A stretch of DNA of 64,000 bases from Parasutterella secunda (lineage in GTDB: Bacteria; Pseudomonadota; Gammaproteobacteria; Burkholderiales; Burkholderiaceae_F). Numbering within the stretch: the first letter of the stretch is position 1; each line of letters begins with the position of its first letter. A program made the translations under genes and the position numbers. The notes beneath the pieces are model-generated. The model saw only the letters and a program-made list of their open reading frames with translations. It searched no databases and was not told the DNA's origin. The stretch lies in assembly GCF_016901835.1 (NCBI RefSeq), contig NZ_JACJKX010000006.1, forward strand, positions 36,576 through 100,575, in the 5' to 3' direction. Shown one piece after another: positions 56,773 to 64,000 of this stretch.

Positions 56773-57078
56773 TTACCAGCTAGCCTTGATAAGGCCGGGA
56801 ATATCGCCGCGCATTGCGGCTTCACGAATCTTGGTACGAGCCAAGCCGAACTTGCGGAACGTACCACGGGGACGCCCCGTCAAACCGCAGCGGTTGCGCA
56901 GGCGGCACGGATTAGCGTCGCGGGGCAACAATTGCAATTGTTGACGAGCTTCCATACGTTCTTCGATAGAACGGGTGGCGTCATTAATAACCGCCTTCAA
57001 AGCGGCGCGCTTTTCCGCGAACTTCGCGACCGTACGGGCGCGCTTCAAGTCACGGTTAATCAGTGCGAGTTTAGCCAA
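56773..57078 (-). CDS. rpsN: 30S ribosomal protein S14
   Basis: This is the 101-residue, long, zinc-free form of S14: it has [21 protein letters not shown] and [29 protein letters not shown], without the CxxC pairs of the short form. Confidence 0.97.
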   Translation of the reverse strand: MAKLALINRDLKRARTVAKFAEKRAALKAVINDATRSIEERMEARQQLQLLPRDANPCRLRNRCGLTGRPRGTFRKFGLARTKIREAAMRGDIPGLIKASW

Positions 57079-57091
57079 TTCACCACCTCGA

Positions 57092-57631
57092 TTAATTGCG
57101 GAACGGAAAGCGGAAAGCGGCGAGCAAAGCCTTAGCTTCTTCGTCAGTTTTCGCAGTCGTCGTGATAGAAATATTCATCCCACGGAGCTTATCGATCTTG
57201 TCGTATTCAATTTCCGGGAAGATGATTTGTTCTTTAAGACCGATGTTGTAGTTGCCGCGACCGTCAAAAGAACGACCGGAGACACCACGGAAGTCACGAA
57301 CACGCGGGAAAGCGATCGTGATCAAACGGTCCAAGAAGTCATACATACGTTCACCACGCAGGGTCACCATGCAACCGATCGGCATATTTTCGCGGATCTT
57401 AAAGTTAGCAATAGCCTTGCGAGTTTTTGTCACAACCGGCTTTTGACCGGCAATCTTGGTGAGATCGGCAACAGCGTTGTCGATCAACTTTTTATCGTTA
57501 ACCGCTTCGCCGACACCCATGTTCAACGTAATCTTCGTGATACGCGGAACTTGCATTGTGGTTTTGTAACCGAACTTCTTGATCAATTCGGGCACAATGG
57601 CTTCACGGTAGAGAGTTTGGAAACGAGACAT
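57092..57631 (-). CDS. rplE: 50S ribosomal protein L5
   Basis: This 179-residue L5 contains [39 protein letters not shown] and [22 protein letters not shown]. It binds 5S rRNA. Confidence 0.98.
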   Translation of the reverse strand: MSRFQTLYREAIVPELIKKFGYKTTMQVPRITKITLNMGVGEAVNDKKLIDNAVADLTKIAGQKPVVTKTRKAIANFKIRENMPIGCMVTLRGERMYDFLDRLITIAFPRVRDFRGVSGRSFDGRGNYNIGLKEQIIFPEIEYDKIDKLRGMNISITTTAKTDEEAKALLAAFRFPFRN

Positions 57632-57645
57632 CGATTTACCCTCTA

Positions 57646-57966
57646 TTAAGCCTTAGCGCCGACAATGCTGCCGTCGCTCTTAAACACGCGAACCTTCTTA
57701 CCGTCGACTACTTTAAAGCCGACACGTTCGCCCTTACCAGTGGCCGGATTGACGAGCATGACGTTCGATTGATCGATCGGCATAACCTTGTTGACGATAC
57801 CGCCGGTTGCACCCGTCATCGGGTTCGGGCGAGTATGCTTCTTAGCAACATTGATGCCTTCGACCGTCACGTGACGATCGTCGACTCGGGAGAGCACGGT
57901 ACCGCGCTTGCCCTTGTCTCGGCCGGTGATAACGATAACTTCGTCACCTTTACGGATGCGTTGCAT
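57646..57966 (-). CDS. rplX: 50S ribosomal protein L24
   Basis: This 106-residue L24 has the KOW motif [19 protein letters not shown] and [16 protein letters not shown]. It starts assembly of the large subunit. Confidence 0.97.
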   Translation of the reverse strand: MQRIRKGDEVIVITGRDKGKRGTVLSRVDDRHVTVEGINVAKKHTRPNPMTGATGGIVNKVMPIDQSNVMLVNPATGKGERVGFKVVDGKKVRVFKSDGSIVGAKA

Positions 57967-57977
57967 CGCGCGTCTCC

Positions 57978-58346
57978 TTACAAAACTTCCGGAGCCAAGG
58001 AAACGATCTTCATAAATTGTTCCGTACGCAATTCACGCGTAACCGGTCCGAAGATACGAGTTCCAATCGGCTCTAATTTAGAATTGAGCAACACAGCGGC
58101 GTTGCCATCGAAAGAAATGGAAGAACCGTCAGCACGACGCACGCCCTTGGCGGTACGAACCACAACAGCGTTGTAGACTTCGCCCTTCTTGACGCGGCCA
58201 CGCGGCGCGGCTTCTTTAACCGTCACCTTGATGACATCACCGATGTTGGCGTAGCGGCGCTTAGAACCGCCCAACACCTTGATACACATCACTGAACGAG
58301 CGCCCGTGTTATCGGCCACGTCCAGTTTGCTTTGCATCTGAATCAT
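57978..58346 (-). CDS. rplN: 50S ribosomal protein L14
   Basis: This 122-residue L14 opens [27 protein letters not shown] and ends [20 protein letters not shown]. It is the first gene of the spc segment, preceded by a 217-bp leader with its own promoter at 58524. Confidence 0.98.
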   Translation of the reverse strand: MIQMQSKLDVADNTGARSVMCIKVLGGSKRRYANIGDVIKVTVKEAAPRGRVKKGEVYNAVVVRTAKGVRRADGSSISFDGNAAVLLNSKLEPIGTRIFGPVTRELRTEQFMKIVSLAPEVL

Positions 58347-58523
58347 GATTACCTATTTCCCAACTTATTCCGCTATGCGGATAGTATTGGTCCCGTTATT
58401 GGGAGGAAGAACAGTTTTTCAGTTTTGCTGAAGCCTGCTTGGTGCAGGTTGCTTGACCAAATAACTGCCCTTGACGAATACGGCTGGGGTCGACAAAGTG
58501 TCAACCCCAACCACGAAGCCGCA

Positions 58524-58552
58524 AGTATATCTAAGATTTAGAAAACTTGCAA
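58524..58552 (-). promoter_or_regulatory. Sigma70 promoter of the spc operon
   Basis: On the minus strand TTGCAA (58547-58552) is separated by exactly 17 bp from TATACT (58524-58529). It lies at the S10/spc boundary between rpsQ and rplN. A stem GGGGTTGACA/TGTCGACCCC (58486-58508) sits near the predicted transcript start, in the ~170-base leader. Confidence 0.65.
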
Positions 58553-58563
58553 GGCTAATTTTA

Positions 58564-58839
58564 TTAGATGATTTCGGCCTTCTTCAAAACCTTCGTCACC
58601 GTCCAAGCCTTAGTCTTGGAAATGGGACGGGTTTCGGAGATTTCAACCGTATCACCTTCGTTCAGGTCATTGGACTCACAATGAGCATGATACTTCTTGG
58701 AGACCAACACAAACTTGCCATACAGCGGATGCATTTCCTTACGTTCAACGAGAACGGTAACGGTCTTTTGCATCTTGTTGCTGACAACTTTGCCGACCAA
58801 CGTACGAGCTAACGTAGTCTTTTGAGTTTCTTGTGTCAT
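58564..58839 (-). CDS. rpsQ: 30S ribosomal protein S17
   Basis: This 91-residue S17 contains [41 protein letters not shown] and [20 protein letters not shown]. It overlaps the rpmC stop by 4 bp and ends the S10 segment. Confidence 0.97.
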   Translation of the reverse strand: MTQETQKTTLARTLVGKVVSNKMQKTVTVLVERKEMHPLYGKFVLVSKKYHAHCESNDLNEGDTVEISETRPISKTKAWTVTKVLKKAEII

Positions 58840-59030
58840 TTCGAAGCCGCCTTTTGAGCGAGAATCGTGCGAACGCGCGCGATATCACGACGCGTCGTGC
58901 GCAACTGATTCGGGTTTTGAAGTTGTTGAGTGCCGTGTTGCATGCGCAGTTTAAAGTGCGCTTGCATCAAGTCAGCCAGTTCCTTCTTGAGCGCAGCTTC
59001 GTCCATGGCGAGCAATTCTTTTGCGTTCAT
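58836..59030 (-). CDS. rpmC: 50S ribosomal protein L29
   Basis: This 64-residue two-helix L29 has [21 protein letters not shown] and [17 protein letters not shown]. It lies at the tunnel exit beside L23. Confidence 0.96.
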   Translation of the reverse strand: MNAKELLAMDEAALKKELADLMQAHFKLRMQHGTQQLQNPNQLRTTRRDIARVRTILAQKAASK

Positions 59031-59047
59031 TGCCGTCTCTCCTTACA

Positions 59048-59464
59048 TTACATGCCGATTTGGCGGACAACAAACGTGGTTTTGACAGGCAACTTGGCGG
59101 CAGCGAGAGCAAAAGCTTCGCGAGCCAATTGTTCGTCAACCCCGTCCATTTCATAAAGCACACGGCCCGGTTGCACTAAGGCCACCCAGTATTCCGGATT
59201 ACCCTTACCGTTACCCATACGGACTTCGGCAGGCTTTTCAGAAATGGGCTTATCCGGGAACACGCGGATCCACACGCGGCCACCACGCTTGATATGGCGG
59301 GTGATGGCACGACGAGCAGCTTCAATTTGACGAGCCGTCAGACGACCGCGTTCGAGCGTCTTCAGACCAAATTGACCGAAGGAAACATTGGCGCCGCGGG
59401 TAGCGAGACCATAGTTGCGGCCCTTTTGATCCTTGCGGTATTTGCGTCGATTAGGTTGCAACAT
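59048..59464 (-). CDS. rplP: 50S ribosomal protein L16
   Basis: This 138-residue L16 opens [19 protein letters not shown] and contains [21 protein letters not shown] and [20 protein letters not shown]. It lies near the A-site finger. Confidence 0.98.
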   Translation of the reverse strand: MLQPNRRKYRKDQKGRNYGLATRGANVSFGQFGLKTLERGRLTARQIEAARRAITRHIKRGGRVWIRVFPDKPISEKPAEVRMGNGKGNPEYWVALVQPGRVLYEMDGVDEQLAREAFALAAAKLPVKTTFVVRQIGM

Positions 59465-59467
59465 CGC

Positions 59468-60298
59468 TTATTCTCCGTCTTTAGCAGCAGCCACAGCCTT
59501 CTTAGCACGACGAGCGGGCTTCTTTTCAGCCTTTTCGCCATCAGCTGCAGCAGCTTCCGTCTTCTCAGCAGTCTTGCGAGCGCGGCGAGCAGGCTTAGCT
59601 GCACGTTCGCCGGCGGGACGACGAGAACGACGATCTTCACGTTCAGTCTTTTCTTGGGCTTGAGCTTCTTCACCGAAGTTGTCACCCTTGTAGACCCATA
59701 CCTTCACACCGATCACGCCATAAGTCGTGTTGGCTTCGGAGAAGCCGTAGTCGATATTGGCGCGCAACGTATGAAGCGGCACACGACCTTCGCGGTACCA
59801 TTCGGTACGAGCGATTTCAGCACCGTTCAAACGACCGGCGGACATGATCTTGATGCCTTGAGCGCCCAAACGCATAGCGTTTTGCATGGCACGCTTCATG
59901 GCACGACGGAACATCACACGCTTTTCCAATTGCTGAGTGATGCTGTCAGCGATCAATTGAGCATCAAGTTCAGGACGACGAACTTCTTCGATATTAACGT
60001 GAACAGGCACGCCCATCATCTTTTGAACTTCGTTCTTCAAAACTTCGATGTCTTGGCCTTGTTTGCCGATCACCACACCCGGACGGGCAGAGTAGATCGT
60101 GATACGAGCGTTCTTAGCAGGACGTTCGATCAAGATACGGCTCACAGAGGCATTGCGCAACTTCTTTTGCAAGAAGGAGCGAACCTTCAAATCTTCACCC
60201 AAGGTACGGGCGAAGTTACGGCCTTCCGCATACCAGCGCGAGGTCCAGTCACGCGTCACGGGGAGACGGAAGCCGGTGGGATTAATTTTCTGTCCCAT
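59468..60298 (-). CDS. rpsC: 30S ribosomal protein S3 with a long C-terminal tail
   Basis: This 276-residue S3, against 233 in E. coli, has a normal KH domain ([21 protein letters not shown]) and C-domain ([21 protein letters not shown]). From about residue 215 it carries a low-complexity tail of Arg/Lys/Ala/Glu with repeated PARRA-type units. S3 forms the mRNA entry and helicase site. The tail may be a lineage-specific extension; it is in frame and ends just before rplP. Confidence 0.97.
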   Translation of the reverse strand: MGQKINPTGFRLPVTRDWTSRWYAEGRNFARTLGEDLKVRSFLQKKLRNASVSRILIERPAKNARITIYSARPGVVIGKQGQDIEVLKNEVQKMMGVPVHVNIEEVRRPELDAQLIADSITQQLEKRVMFRRAMKRAMQNAMRLGAQGIKIMSAGRLNGAEIARTEWYREGRVPLHTLRANIDYGFSEANTTYGVIGVKVWVYKGDNFGEEAQAQEKTEREDRRSRRPAGERAAKPARRARKTAEKTEAAAADGEKAEKKPARRAKKAVAAAKDGE

Positions 60299-60307
60299 AA
60301 TTCACCT

Positions 60308-60652
60308 TTACTTCTTAGCGTTAGCGTCACCAACGGACACGTAGATGTGGCACGTTTGCTTGTTGATGCGAGTACCACGACCCTTGGCGCGAGCACCGAA
60401 ACGGCGCAGCGTCTTGGCCTTTTCCACATGGATCTTCGTCACGCGCAATTCATCGATGTCAGCGCCGTCATTGTGTTCGGCGTTGGCGATCGCGCTTTCA
60501 AGTGCCTTCTTGATAATCACGGCAGCTTTCTTTTGCGTGAACGTAAGAATATTCAAAGCCTTATCCACGGGCTTGCCGCGGACGAGGTCGGCGACTAAAC
60601 GGCCCTTCTGAGCCGAAAGACGAACGCCACGAACAATAGCAGAGGTTTCCAT
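60308..60652 (-). CDS. rplV: 50S ribosomal protein L22
   Basis: This 114-residue L22 has [24 protein letters not shown] and the tunnel-lining hairpin [21 protein letters not shown]. The macrolide-relevant loop looks normal. Confidence 0.98.
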   Translation of the reverse strand: METSAIVRGVRLSAQKGRLVADLVRGKPVDKALNILTFTQKKAAVIIKKALESAIANAEHNDGADIDELRVTKIHVEKAKTLRRFGARAKGRGTRINKQTCHIYVSVGDANAKK

Positions 60653-60669
60653 TATCTAACTCCTACTAG

Positions 60670-60936
60670 TTATTTCTTGTCGGACGCGTGACCCTTGAAA
60701 GTACGGGTCATAGCGAATTCGCCCAACTTGTGGCCGACCATATTTTCATTAATGTACACCGGGACGTGTTGACGACCGTTGTGGACGGCAATCGTCAAAC
60801 CGATGAACTCAGGAAGAATCGTCGAACGACGAGACCAGGTCTTCAACGGACGCTTGTCACGGCTGGATTGTGCAGCTTCGACTTTCTTCATCAAGTGCCC
60901 ATCAACAAACGGGCCTTTCTTTAACGAACGAGACAT
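60670..60936 (-). CDS. rpsS: 30S ribosomal protein S19
   Basis: This 88-residue S19 opens [20 protein letters not shown] and contains [22 protein letters not shown] and [17 protein letters not shown]. Confidence 0.98.
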   Translation of the reverse strand: MSRSLKKGPFVDGHLMKKVEAAQSSRDKRPLKTWSRRSTILPEFIGLTIAVHNGRQHVPVYINENMVGHKLGEFAMTRTFKGHASDKK

Positions 60937-60945
60937 TTGGCCCCC

Positions 60946-61773
60946 TTATTTACGGTTCCGGCGCTGCACGATCATACCATCGGTGCGCTTGTTATTACGT
61001 GTACGATAACCCTTGGTTAATTGACCCCAGGGCGTCACAGGAGCGCGACCCGTACCAGTACGACCTTCACCACCACCGTGCGGGTGATCAACCGGGTTCA
61101 TGGCAACGCCACGCACCGTCGGACGAATACCGCGCCAACGCTTGGCACCGGCCTTACCGAGTTCACGCAAACTGTTTTCTTCATTGCCAACCATACCGAT
61201 CGTGGCGCGGCATTCAATGTGAATGTAACGCACTTCACCGGAGCGCAAACGCACTTGAGCGTATTCGCCTTCACGAGCGATCAATTGAGCAAAGGAACCA
61301 GCAGAACGCACCAATTGAGCGCCCTTACCCGGCTTCATTTCGATACAGTGAATCGTTGAACCGATCGGGATGTTGCGCAACGGAAGCGCATTACCCACTT
61401 TGATCGGGGCTTCTTGACCATTCATCAATTCAGCGCCAACAGTCAAGCCCTTCGGGGCAATGATGTAGCGACGTTCGCCGTCAGCATAAAGCACGAGAGC
61501 GATATGAGCAGAACGGTTCGGATCGTATTCAAGACGTTCAACACGAGCGGGGATACCGTCCTTGTTGCGCTTGAAGTCGATGATACGATATGCCTTCTTG
61601 TGGCCACCACCCTTATGACGGCAGGTGATATGACCATTGTTGTTGCGACCGGCGATACGGTTCTTCTTTTCGAGAAGAGCGGCAAAAGGCTTGCCCTTGT
61701 GCAACTCGGGGCTCACAACCTTAACAGCGTGACGACGACCGGCCGACGTCGGTTTCAATTTGACGAGAGCCAT
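60946..61773 (-). CDS. rplB: 50S ribosomal protein L2
   Basis: This 275-residue L2 has the peptidyl-transferase-region motif [18 protein letters not shown], with the conserved histidine of DHPHGG. It opens [19 protein letters not shown]. Its ATG overlaps the rplW stop by one base. Confidence 0.98.
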   Translation of the reverse strand: MALVKLKPTSAGRRHAVKVVSPELHKGKPFAALLEKKNRIAGRNNNGHITCRHKGGGHKKAYRIIDFKRNKDGIPARVERLEYDPNRSAHIALVLYADGERRYIIAPKGLTVGAELMNGQEAPIKVGNALPLRNIPIGSTIHCIEMKPGKGAQLVRSAGSFAQLIAREGEYAQVRLRSGEVRYIHIECRATIGMVGNEENSLRELGKAGAKRWRGIRPTVRGVAMNPVDHPHGGGEGRTGTGRAPVTPWGQLTKGYRTRNNKRTDGMIVQRRNRK

Positions 61774-62072
61774 TACTTCACCTCTGCAAAGTTAATTTCT
61801 TGACCAGACTTCAAGGTCACATAAGCCTTGCGCACATCGCTGTGCTTGCCGGCGAAACGGCCAAAGTGAGCCGTCTTTCCCTTGATGTTGACCATTTGAA
61901 CGCTTTCGACTTGCACCTTAAAGAGCAATTCGATTGCGGCCTTGACTTCTTGCTTCGTGGCATCGGGAACAACATGGAAAACCACTTGACCATGCTTTTC
62001 ACCAACCATCGTGCTCTTTTCGGAGACCACCGGAGCAAGGAGCACCTTCATTAAACGATCTTGGCTCATCAT
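61773..62072 (-). CDS. rplW: 50S ribosomal protein L23
   Basis: This ~99-residue L23 contains [20 protein letters not shown] and [14 protein letters not shown] loop residues ([15 protein letters not shown]). L23 docks trigger factor and SRP at the tunnel exit. Two tandem ATGs (62072, 62069) overlap the rplD stop. Confidence 0.97.
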   Translation of the reverse strand: MMSQDRLMKVLLAPVVSEKSTMVGEKHGQVVFHVVPDATKQEVKAAIELLFKVQVESVQMVNIKGKTAHFGRFAGKHSDVRKAYVTLKSGQEINFAEVK

Positions 62073-62689
62073 CCCCACATCTCCTCAAGCTGAGCGATCG
62101 CTTCTTTGGTCACTACAACTTTCTTGTAGAAGATCAAGGAAAGCGGATCAGCATAACGCGGTTCCACCACGAAAACATTCTTCAAGTTGCGAGAAGCCAA
62201 ATAGAGGTTTTCGTCAACTTCTTTGGTGATGATCATGACGGATTCGAGACCCATTGCCTTCAACTTTTGAGCAAAGGCTTTGGTCTTCGGGCTGTCGGCT
62301 CCGATGGAGTCAACGACCACGAGACGGCCATCGGCAACAAGCTTGGAGAAGATCACGGCCATAGCGGCACGGAACATCTTCTTGTTAACCTTATGACCGA
62401 AGTTTTCATTCGGGGTATTCGGGAAAGCACGACCGCCTCCACGCCACACCGGAGAGCTCGTCATACCACTGCGGGCACGACCCGTGCCCTTTTGACGCCA
62501 CGGCTTCTTGGTCGAATGATGCACGTCAGCACGCGTCAATTGAGCGCGAGTACCTTGACGGGCGTTAGCTTGGTAGGCCACCACGATCTGGTGCACCAAA
62601 GCTTCATTGTATTCACGACCAAACACGGCGTCGGAAGCCGCCACCTTGGCGGTTTCATTACCTTGTTCGTTCAGGACATTCAGTTCCAT
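62069..62689 (-). CDS. rplD: 50S ribosomal protein L4
   Basis: This 206-residue L4 has the tunnel loop [20 protein letters not shown] with [17 protein letters not shown]4 also represses the S10 operon in enterics. It lies 10 bp after rplC. Confidence 0.98.
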   Translation of the reverse strand: MELNVLNEQGNETAKVAASDAVFGREYNEALVHQIVVAYQANARQGTRAQLTRADVHHSTKKPWRQKGTGRARSGMTSSPVWRGGGRAFPNTPNENFGHKVNKKMFRAAMAVIFSKLVADGRLVVVDSIGADSPKTKAFAQKLKAMGLESVMIITKEVDENLYLASRNLKNVFVVEPRYADPLSLIFYKKVVVTKEAIAQLEEMWG

Positions 62690-62699
62690 TGATCGCTCC

Positions 62700-63344
62700 T
62701 TAGGCCTTCACAGCCGGACGGACAATAACTTTGCCGCCCTTAGCACCGGGGACAGCGCCACGAACGAGCAACAATTGACGTTCGACATCAACACGAGCCA
62801 CCACGAGGTTTTGCGTTGTGCGTTGCACATCGCCCAAGTGACCAGCCATACGCTTACCCGGGAAAACGCGACCCGGATCTTGACGGTTACCGATAGAACC
62901 CGGGGCACGGGTCGTAACGGAGTTACCGTGAGAAGCGCGGTTGGAAGAGAAGTGGTGACGCTTGATAGCGCCGGCAAAACCCTTACCGATTGTGATACCG
63001 GTCACGTCAACCTTTTGGCCGACCGTGAACATTTCCACGGACAACGTGGTACCCACCTTCAATTCGGCGAGCTTATCAGCATCAATATGGAACTCTTTGA
63101 GCATTTCGCCAGCTTCGACACCGGCCTTAGCATAATGACCGGAGAGCGGCTTGCTCACGCGAGACAGCTTCTTAGAGCCGAATGCAACTTGAATGGCATT
63201 GTATCCGTCGGTTTCTTCCGTCTTCACTTGTGTGACACGGTTGCCAGCCACTTCGAGCACGGTCACCGGAATGGATTCACCATCCTCGGTAAAGATGCGC
63301 GTCATGCCGACTTTACGACCGACTAAGCCGAGTTTTTCACTCAT
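62700..63344 (-). CDS. rplC: 50S ribosomal protein L3
   Basis: This ~214-residue L3 opens [22 protein letters not shown] and has the central [21 protein letters not shown] loop region near the peptidyl-transferase centre. ATG 63344 is chosen for GGAGATAACA upstream. A promoter at 63434 precedes it. Confidence 0.97.
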   Translation of the reverse strand: MSEKLGLVGRKVGMTRIFTEDGESIPVTVLEVAGNRVTQVKTEETDGYNAIQVAFGSKKLSRVSKPLSGHYAKAGVEAGEMLKEFHIDADKLAELKVGTTLSVEMFTVGQKVDVTGITIGKGFAGAIKRHHFSSNRASHGNSVTTRAPGSIGNRQDPGRVFPGKRMAGHLGDVQRTTQNLVVARVDVERQLLLVRGAVPGAKGGKVIVRPAVKA

Positions 63345-63433
63345 TGTTATCTCCACCCCGGCTACGATTGGCCGGGACCATTTTTAAGAAAAGTCGTGTC
63401 AAAATATCAAAATTTTTCCACGAGAAAGGCGCG

Positions 63434-63462
63434 ATTGTACCTTGCAAATAAAAAGCTTGCAA
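63434..63462 (-). promoter_or_regulatory. Sigma70 promoter between rpsJ and rplC
   Basis: On the minus strand TTGCAA (63457-63462) and TACAAT (63434-63439) are 17 bp apart. The -35 box is the same hexamer as in the spc promoter. A dyad CTTGCAA...TTGCAAG overlaps it. The rest of 63345-63433 is the rplC leader. Confidence 0.6.
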
Positions 63463-63477
63463 GTCAAAAGCAAAAAA

Positions 63478-63789
63478 TTATTGTACCTTAATTTCGACGT
63501 CCACGCCGGCAGCCAAGTCCAACTTCATCAAAGCGTCAACCGTCTTATCGGTCGGGTCAATGATGTCCATCAAGCGTTGATGAGTGCGGATTTCGAATTG
63601 GTCACGGCTCGTCTTGTTGACGTGCGGAGAACGCAAAATATCGAAACGTTGGATGCGAGTGGGAAGAGGAACAGGACCGCGAACCACAGCGCCGGTGCGC
63701 TTGGCCGTGTCAACGATTTCTTGAGCGGATTGATCAATCAGCTTGTAATCGAACGCCTTAAGGCGAATGCGAATGCGTTGAGATTGCAT
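63478..63789 (-). CDS. rpsJ: 30S ribosomal protein S10
   Basis: This 103-residue S10 contains [46 protein letters not shown] and [16 protein letters not shown]. It is the same factor that works as NusE in antitermination. It lies between tuf and rplC. Confidence 0.98.
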   Translation of the reverse strand: MQSQRIRIRLKAFDYKLIDQSAQEIVDTAKRTGAVVRGPVPLPTRIQRFDILRSPHVNKTSRDQFEIRTHQRLMDIIDPTDKTVDALMKLDLAAGVDVEIKVQ

Positions 63790-63824
63790 TTCGTTTTTCC
63801 TTTAAAAAGAACACTAAAGAACAA

Positions 63825-63857
63825 CAGAGGATGCGGAGTTTACCTCTGCATCCTCTG
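63825..63857. terminator. Hairpin between tuf and rpsJ
   Basis: CAGAGGATGC (63825-63834) pairs exactly with GCATCCTCTG (63848-63857). On the minus strand TTGTTC follows, so it may act as a partial terminator or attenuator after tuf. Confidence 0.6.
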
Positions 63858-63892
63858 TTTGTCAAATATTTTCAGAGACTAAGTTTCTGAAA

Positions 63893-64000
63893 TTATTCGA
63901 TGATCTTGGCCACCACACCGGCGCCAACCGTACGACCACCTTCACGAACAGCGAAACGCAAGCCTTCGTTCATGGCGATCGGGCTGATCAATTGAACCGT
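63893..64000 (-). CDS. tuf: Elongation factor Tu, C-terminal end
   Basis: The last 35 codons of EF-Tu read [20 protein letters not shown], then [14 protein letters not shown] and a stop. This is the conserved end of domain 3. The rest lies beyond the window. Its place directly upstream of rpsJ is the usual str/S10 junction. Confidence 0.96.
   Translation of the reverse strand, partial: TVQLISPIAMNEGLRFAVREGGRTVGAGVVAKIIE

Noticed and set aside
59294..60598. 434-codon plus-strand frame across rpsC and rplV
   Set aside because: It is antisense to clearly identified ribosomal protein genes and has the His/Thr-rich composition of a reversed ribosomal gene; there is no ribosome-binding site.

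Overview
The window looks like a chromosome segment of a gut-type betaproteobacterium of order Burkholderiales, most likely family Sutterellaceae (Sutterella/Parasutterella-like). The evidence is the betaproteobacterial gene order mlaFEDACB-murA-hinT-tatABC-nif3-sspAB, the complete S10-spc-alpha ribosomal block, and two AspT-type amino-acid exchangers alongside a reduced set of respiratory and biosynthetic neighbours. The genus is inference from protein families and gene order; no search was run.

Layout. 1-4950: end of a 2-aminoethylphosphonate catabolic unit (phnW, phnX), an EFR1-type flavodoxin/ferredoxin, an aspT-like exchanger followed by a CpXC zinc-ribbon gene, and a GNAT acetyltransferase. 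4964-30295: AT-rich accessory DNA that I read as two elements stacked at the 3' end of a tRNA-Thr(TGT) gene. A 17-bp copy of the tRNA 3' end is found at 5004, 6769 and 30279, each next to a Rho-independent terminator. The outer relic (5004-6768) holds a decayed AlpA-like gene, an SMR transporter and an ABC-permease fragment. The larger island (6786-30278) has an AlpA/Xis-like gene at one end and a tyrosine integrase at the other. Its cargo is a CoiA-like protein, a giant DUF4011-helicase-nuclease (probable antiphage protein), tandem unknown paralogues, a PepSY protein, a secreted isoaspartyl peptidase, a broken HNH nuclease, an ATPase_2-family ATPase and an uncharacterised eight-gene cluster.

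The most unusual locus is 21832-27188: a double-HTH regulator, a 74-residue protein, two ~420-residue proteins each apparently built from a duplicated domain, a basic 181-residue protein and three tandem 106-residue basic paralogues. Each of the three paralogues is preceded by a near-consensus Shine-Dalgarno (AGGAGGTG) and a two-codon ORF (ATG-NNN-stop). An array of 69-bp repeats centred on ATTACCAATATTGGTAAT follows, then a duplicated hairpin/short-peptide module next to the integrase.

30279-64000: core genome. sspAB-tRNA-Thr, nif3, tatCBA, hinT, murA and the Mla phospholipid-transport operon lie on the minus strand. Compared with the order I recall for other Burkholderiales, the his operon, petABC and degQ are missing between these genes. 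Then come a thioesterase, PBP1A, cyaY, lptM, lysA, a second aspT, engB, hemB, hslR and a YczE-like membrane protein. From 49278 to the end is the minus-strand ribosomal superoperon (rplQ back to tuf), with good sigma70 promoters before rplN and rplC and no infA between secY and rpmJ.
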